The notes below the pieces were generated by a model, which saw only the letters and a program-made list of their open reading frames with translations, made no database searches and had not been told where the DNA came from. Made by a program: the position numbers and the translations under genes. A stretch of DNA of 64,000 nucleotides, from assembly GCF_030409305.1 (NCBI RefSeq), contig NZ_JAUFPQ010000012.1, positions 238,506 to 302,505 of the forward strand, in the 5' to 3' direction. Below, piece by piece: positions 60,265 to 64,000 of the stretch. This DNA comes from Halomonas maura. Its GTDB lineage: Bacteria > Pseudomonadota > Gammaproteobacteria > Pseudomonadales > Halomonadaceae. How positions within the stretch are numbered: position 1 is the first letter of the stretch; every line of letters begins with the position of its first letter.

Positions 60265-61661
60265 TCATGACGCCACGTCTGCGGCGCGCACTCGGTGTGA
60301 TGCTGCTGGTCGGCACGCCGGTGGCCGGCACACCGGTGATGGCCCAGGATACGCCTGCGGTGAGCGACTCGCCGCTCGAGACCCTGCGTGCCGAGCGCGA
60401 GGCCGCCGAGGCCCGGGACCGGGCACGGCTCGCCGAACTGGTCGACGACGAGCAGGCCCTCGACGCGGCCCTGGAGCGAGCGCGTGCCGATCTGGCCGAG
60501 GCAAGAGAGCGGCGCGAGGCGCTGGAGAGCCGACAGCAGGCCCAGCGCGACGAACTCGAGGCCCTGAACGCCCGGCGCCAGGAACAGGGCGGCGATCTCG
60601 AGGCGGTGTTCGACGCGGTGGCCGACGCCAGCGGCGAGCTGCGCGACGATCTGGCCGGCAGCTGGCTGACCCTGGGCGCCGAGACGGCCCTGCCGCCACG
60701 CCTCGACCCGGATGCCATCCTGGCCACCGGCCAGCTCGCGACCCTGGCCGACAGCCTGATGGGACTGACCCGGGAAACCGCCCGGGTCGTCGCCCTCGAG
60801 GCGCCGGTGGCCGGGGCCGACGGCCAGGTGGCCGAGCGCCCCGTGCTGCGTCTCGGTGACCTGCTGGCCGCCAGCCAGGGGCAGCTCCTCGAGCGCGGCG
60901 GCGAGGCGGGACGCCTGGCCGAGCTCGGCCAGACCCCGCAGCGGGTCGCCGAACACCTGCGGGCCTTCCAGGCCGGCGAGGGCGAGGTGGTCCCGGTGGA
61001 TCCCGCCGAGGGACGCGTCCTCGAGGCCCTCGGCCTGCAGCCGACGCTCTGGGAGCGCTTCCGGCAGGGCGGGGCCGTGGGCTACGTGGTGGTGGCCCTG
61101 GGCATCGGCGGCCTGCTGGTGGCGCTCGGCCAGTACCTCTACCTGCTGCGGGTCACCGTCACCCTGCGCCGCCAGCTGGGCGACCTCGAGCGGCCGCGCG
61201 GCGATAATCCCCTGGGCCGTGTGCTCGCCCGCTTCCACGCCTTCGGCGCGGGCCATGTCCCCGAGGCTCTGGAGGCGCGCCTGGACGAGGCCCTGCTCGC
61301 CGAACAGCCGCGGCTCGAACGCGGCCAGGGCCTGGTCAAGATGCTCGCCGCCGTGGCCCCGCTGCTGGGCCTGCTGGGTACCGTGACCGGCATGATCGTG
61401 ACCTTCCAGTCGATCACCGTGTTCGGCACCGGCGACCCCCAGCTGATGGCCGGCGGGATCAGCCAGGCGCTGGTCACCACGGTGCTGGGCCTGATCACCG
61501 CGGTGCCGCTGCTGTTCGCCCACACGGCACTGTCCAGCCGCAGCCGCTCGCTGATCGGCACCCTGGAGGGCCGGGCCAGCGCCGTGCTCGCCGACACCCT
61601 CGAGGCCGGCCGCGTAGCCTCCCCGAGCGAAACGCCGCGCCATGCCGATGCCCTGGCTTGA
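60261..61661 (+). CDS. ttpC: TtpC-like MotA/TolQ/ExbB protein with periplasmic coiled coil
   Basis: The 466-residue protein has a signal peptide (1-29, VMAQD), a periplasmic coiled coil (about 38-120), a further periplasmic part, and then an ExbB-like domain with helices near 276-298, 374-396 and 414-436, including LLGLLGTVTGMIVTF. This layout is that of TtpC, the extra ExbB-like partner required by the Vibrio TonB2 system. It follows DUF3450 and precedes exbB-exbD-tonB, the same order as in Vibrio. Naming rests on layout and synteny. Confidence 0.85.
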   Translation: MIMTPRLRRALGVMLLVGTPVAGTPVMAQDTPAVSDSPLETLRAEREAAEARDRARLAELVDDEQALDAALERARADLAEARERREALESRQQAQRDELEALNARRQEQGGDLEAVFDAVADASGELRDDLAGSWLTLGAETALPPRLDPDAILATGQLATLADSLMGLTRETARVVALEAPVAGADGQVAERPVLRLGDLLAASQGQLLERGGEAGRLAELGQTPQRVAEHLRAFQAGEGEVVPVDPAEGRVLEALGLQPTLWERFRQGGAVGYVVVALGIGGLLVALGQYLYLLRVTVTLRRQLGDLERPRGDNPLGRVLARFHAFGAGHVPEALEARLDEALLAEQPRLERGQGLVKMLAAVAPLLGLLGTVTGMIVTFQSITVFGTGDPQLMAGGISQALVTTVLGLITAVPLLFAHTALSSRSRSLIGTLEGRASAVLADTLEAGRVASPSETPRHADALA

Positions 61662-62178
61662 GCCCCTGGCGTGGCTGGTCGAGGCCGGTGGCCCCGTGCT
61701 GGTGGCCATCGTCGGCGTGGCCGTGCTGCTGTTCTCGCTGGCCCTCGAGCGCTGGTGGTTCTTTCGCCTCCATTACCGGCCGGCGCGCCGGGCCCTGGTG
61801 GACCGCTGGGTGACGCGGGCCGACCATGCCAGCTGGAGCGCCCTGACCCTGCGCGAGGTCTGGGCCCGGGAACTGATCGCCCGGCTGCGCGGGCCCTTGC
61901 CCTGGCTCAAGCTGCTGGTGGTCATCTGTCCGCTGCTGGGCCTGCTGGGCACCGTGACCGGCATGATCACGGTCTTCGACAGCCTGGCCGTCAGCGAGGT
62001 CAACCAGGCCCGGGCCATGGCCGACGGCGTGGCCCGGGCGACTCTGCCCACCCTGAGCGGCATGGCGGTCTCGGTCGTGGGCCTGCTGTTCATCGCCCGC
62101 CTCGAACACATCATCCGGCGCGAGGACCAGCGGCTGCACGACCGCCTGGCCCGTGCCGCGGAGGACTCCCATGCGTAG
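61642..62178 (+). CDS. exbB: TonB2-type ExbB proton channel subunit
   Basis: A 178-residue ExbB with three helices (about 13-38, 88-110, 135-157) and the signature CPLLGLLGTVTGMITVFDSL, followed by ATLPTLSGMAVSVVGLLFIARLE (split ATLPTLSGMAV and SVVGLLFIARLE). It is shorter than E. coli ExbB, as in TonB2 systems. The ATG at 61642 overlaps ttpC by 20 bp; ATG 61648 is an alternative. Its end overlaps exbD. Confidence 0.93.
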   Translation: MPMPWLEPLAWLVEAGGPVLVAIVGVAVLLFSLALERWWFFRLHYRPARRALVDRWVTRADHASWSALTLREVWARELIARLRGPLPWLKLLVVICPLLGLLGTVTGMITVFDSLAVSEVNQARAMADGVARATLPTLSGMAVSVVGLLFIARLEHIIRREDQRLHDRLARAAEDSHA

Positions 62179-62578
62179 ACGTCGACTCGCCGACCGGGGA
62201 GAGGAGGCCAGCGAGGTCAACCTGACCCCGATGCTGGACGTGGTCTTCATCATGCTGATCTTCTTCATCGTCACCACCAGCTTCATCAAGGAGAGCGGGG
62301 TGGAGATCGAGCGTCCCGAGGCCAAGGCGGCGACGCCGCGCCCGGATGTCCAGGTGCTGGTGGCCATCACCCCCGAGGGGGCCGTCTGGGTGGACGGCGA
62401 GCCGGTGGACCTGCACCGGGTCGGTCCCCGGGTGGCGAGCCTGGTCAGCGATGACGGCTCGGTGGTCATCCAGGCCGACCGCCAGGCCACCACCGGCGTG
62501 CTGATCGAGGTCATGGACCGTCTGCGCGAGGCCGATGTGGACCAGGTCGCGGTGGCCGCGCAGCGGGGCGGCCAGTGA
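62171..62578 (+). CDS. exbD: TonB2-type ExbD
   Basis: A 135-residue protein with a basic N-terminus, the membrane helix bearing the essential aspartate (NLTPMLDVVFIMLIFFIVT) and a periplasmic domain. The ATG at 62171 has GAGGA 6 bases upstream and lies in the end of exbB; the longer frame from 62153 is less likely. It works with ExbB to convert proton flow into TonB movement. Confidence 0.93.
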   Translation: MRRRRLADRGEEASEVNLTPMLDVVFIMLIFFIVTTSFIKESGVEIERPEAKAATPRPDVQVLVAITPEGAVWVDGEPVDLHRVGPRVASLVSDDGSVVIQADRQATTGVLIEVMDRLREADVDQVAVAAQRGGQ

Positions 62579-63342
62579 TGCGCGTGCCGGTCTCGCTGTT
62601 CGCCGGGGCCGCCCTGACCCTGGCGCTGTTCGCGCTGCTGGCGCTGCTGGTGCTGCCGCCGCAGGCCGAGCCGGAGCCCCGGCAGGCGATGACGCTGTCG
62701 ATGACCGAGGCCACCGCCGAGCCGATGCCCGAGCCGGTATCCACGGCGGCGCCGCCCCCGCCTCCGCCACCCAGCGCGCCGACGCCACCGCCCCAACCGG
62801 CCCCGGCGCCGCAGGTGGACAGCGCCATCAGCCTGCCCGAAGCGGAGCTGCCGCCCCTGGAGGCGCCGGCGGAGCCGCCGGACGCGTCGCTGCCGGAGCT
62901 CACCGAGACGCCGCCCAAGCCCGAGCCCCGGCCGCAATCCGACCCGCAGCCGGATCCCGTCCCCGAACCCACCCCCGAGCAGGCACCGCAAAGCGACCCG
63001 GCGCCGAGTCCCGCGCCGACGACATCCGCTGCCGAGGCGCCAGCGGCCGCCGAGCCCGCATCCCGCGAGCCGGTGGATGTGGGTACCTCCGCCCGGGCCA
63101 CCCACCGGGTGCCGCCGGAGTATCCGTCCCGGGCCCAGCGCCGGGGCCTCGAGGGCCATGTGGTGGTGCAGTTCATCATTCGCCCCGATGGTCGCGTCGA
63201 GGCCGGCAGCATCGAGGTGCTGGAGGCCGAGCCGGCGCGGGTCTTCGAGCGTGCCGCCCGCCAGGCCATCGCCGACTGGCGCTTCGCCGAGGCCGACGGA
63301 CGGCGTCGGGCGCGCCAGCGCCTGGAATTCCAGTTGAGGTGA
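62578..63342 (+). CDS. tonB: TonB-family energy transducer
   Basis: The 254-residue protein has an N-terminal membrane helix (about 5-27), a long proline-rich periplasmic spacer (about 40-165, with runs such as PPPPPPPSAP and EPRPQSDPQP), and a C-terminal TonB domain with PPEYPSRAQRRGLEGHVVVQF and VFERAARQAIADWRF. The tonB box-binding fold is intact. The ATG at 62578 is preferred to the GTG at 62575 that overlaps the exbD stop. It transmits energy to outer-membrane iron or vitamin receptors, none of which is encoded here. Confidence 0.93.
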   Translation: MRVPVSLFAGAALTLALFALLALLVLPPQAEPEPRQAMTLSMTEATAEPMPEPVSTAAPPPPPPPSAPTPPPQPAPAPQVDSAISLPEAELPPLEAPAEPPDASLPELTETPPKPEPRPQSDPQPDPVPEPTPEQAPQSDPAPSPAPTTSAAEAPAAAEPASREPVDVGTSARATHRVPPEYPSRAQRRGLEGHVVVQFIIRPDGRVEAGSIEVLEAEPARVFERAARQAIADWRFAEADGRRRARQRLEFQLR

Positions 63343-63346
63343 GCAC

Positions 63347-64000
63347 ATGACGCGAACGCTTCCCCTGGCCGGCCTGCTGGTTGGCGCCTGGCTGGGACTG
63401 GTGACTCCCGTGCCGGCCGCTCCGTCGTTGCCGGGCGGCATCATCCGCGACCTGCAGGGCCTGGAACAGCGCCTCCAGGCCGACGCCGCCGACGCGGTGC
63501 GCGGGCGGGCGCTGGACCAGGCCGAGCGCCTGGCCGGGGGCAATGCCGCGGACCGCTGGGCGAGGGCGCTCTACCTGCAGCTCGCGGCCGGCGCGGAGGC
63601 ACGCCTCGGCAACGCCAGGGCCGCCGCCGGCCACCTGGCCGAGGCCCGGGCCATCGAGGGCGTCGAGGCGGCGCAGGCCGACCGCTGGCTGCACCAGGAG
63701 GCCGGTCTGCGCCTCCAGGCCGGCCAGGCCGAGCGCGCCCGGGGGCTGCTCGCCGACTGGCTATCCCGCCATGACGGGGCGGCCGACGATCACTGGCGGA
63801 TGGCCCGGCTGCTGGCGGCCGAGACGAACTGGGAGGGAGCGGCGCGCTGGGTCAGGCGGGCCCTGGCGGCCGACGGCGAGCCCGCCGGGACGCGGGCCTC
63901 GCTGGCCGCCAGCGTGCTGCAGCGCGCCGGCGACGACGCAGCCGCCCTCGGCGTGATCGAGCGCCGGCTGGAAGGCGCCGAGCAGGACCCCGAGGCCTGG
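63347..64000 (+). CDS. TPR-like periplasmic protein of the TonB2 operon (3' end outside the window)
   Basis: The visible 218 codons begin with a signal peptide (about 1-26, ending PVPAA) and then repeat a helical, alanine-rich pattern (ARALYLQLAAGAEARLGNARAAAGHLAEA and similar) typical of tetratricopeptide repeats. It starts 4 bp after tonB. In Vibrio a TPR protein follows tonB2 in the same position and is needed for some TonB2-dependent uptake. The frame is open to the last base. Confidence 0.8.
   Translation, partial: MTRTLPLAGLLVGAWLGLVTPVPAAPSLPGGIIRDLQGLEQRLQADAADAVRGRALDQAERLAGGNAADRWARALYLQLAAGAEARLGNARAAAGHLAEARAIEGVEAAQADRWLHQEAGLRLQAGQAERARGLLADWLSRHDGAADDHWRMARLLAAETNWEGAARWVRRALAADGEPAGTRASLAASVLQRAGDDAAALGVIERRLEGAEQDPEAW

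Overview
The window is about 64 kb of very GC-rich, densely packed housekeeping chromosome from a gammaproteobacterium. Gene content, gene order and protein sequence all point to the Halomonas/Pseudomonas side of the class, most likely a member of the Halomonadaceae; this is inferred from synteny and motifs, without a database search. I see no rRNA, tRNA, CRISPR array, insertion sequence or prophage.

Layout. (1) 1-13.1 kb: most of the division and cell-wall cluster, with the end of murE, then murF-mraY-murD-ftsW-murG-murC-ddl-ftsQ-ftsA-ftsZ-lpxC, largely translationally coupled by 4-8 bp overlaps. (2) 13.2-19.3 kb: dciA on the minus strand, then a 120-codon leader ORF, secA, argJ and a MutT-ThiE fusion gene. 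(3) 19.4-21.5 kb: the minus-strand agmatine-to-putrescine pair aguA-aguB. (4) 21.6-33.0 kb: an envelope-biogenesis block with lolC/F and lolD, a DUF2062 gene on the minus strand, comEC, exbB-exbD, msbA-lpxK, a Trm112-like gene, kdsB, a low-molecular-weight phosphatase and murB. (5) 33.1-39.9 kb: rne on the minus strand with a long repetitive tail and a long leader, divergent from rluC, a HAD phosphatase and an S49 peptidase. (6) 40.0-54.6 kb: maf (minus), then yceD-rpmF-plsX-fabD-fabG-acpP-fabF-pabC-mltG-tmk-holB-pilZ-tatD, a DUF1285 gene, a UvrD-like helicase and a rhodanese. (7) 54.6-58.9 kb: the ETF electron-transfer system, with etfD divergent from etfB-etfA, followed by five tandem degenerate copies of the etfA 3' end. 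(8) 58.95-64 kb: an uncharacterised minus-strand gene whose promoter overlaps a good Fur box, divergent from a TonB2-type energy-transduction operon (DUF3450, TtpC-like, ExbB, ExbD, TonB, TPR); the last gene runs off the window.

Most interesting signals. The leader ORF directly before secA has two hydrophobic stretches and ends R-R-G-P-P-S-A-R-R-G-stop. An RGPP motif a few codons from the stop, followed by switchable hairpins before the secA start, makes it a strong candidate for a SecM-like translation-arrest regulator. Four places carry arrays of heptamers of the form NNN-GAAG, each starting close to a stop codon. The etfA 3' end is repeated five times with synonymous-looking divergence, as expected from repeated site-specific insertions or allelic recombination. 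Further regulatory candidates are a near-leaderless yceD-rpmF promoter, an rne leader of about 620 nt, a PsrA-type box before etfD and a Fur box at the TonB2 locus.
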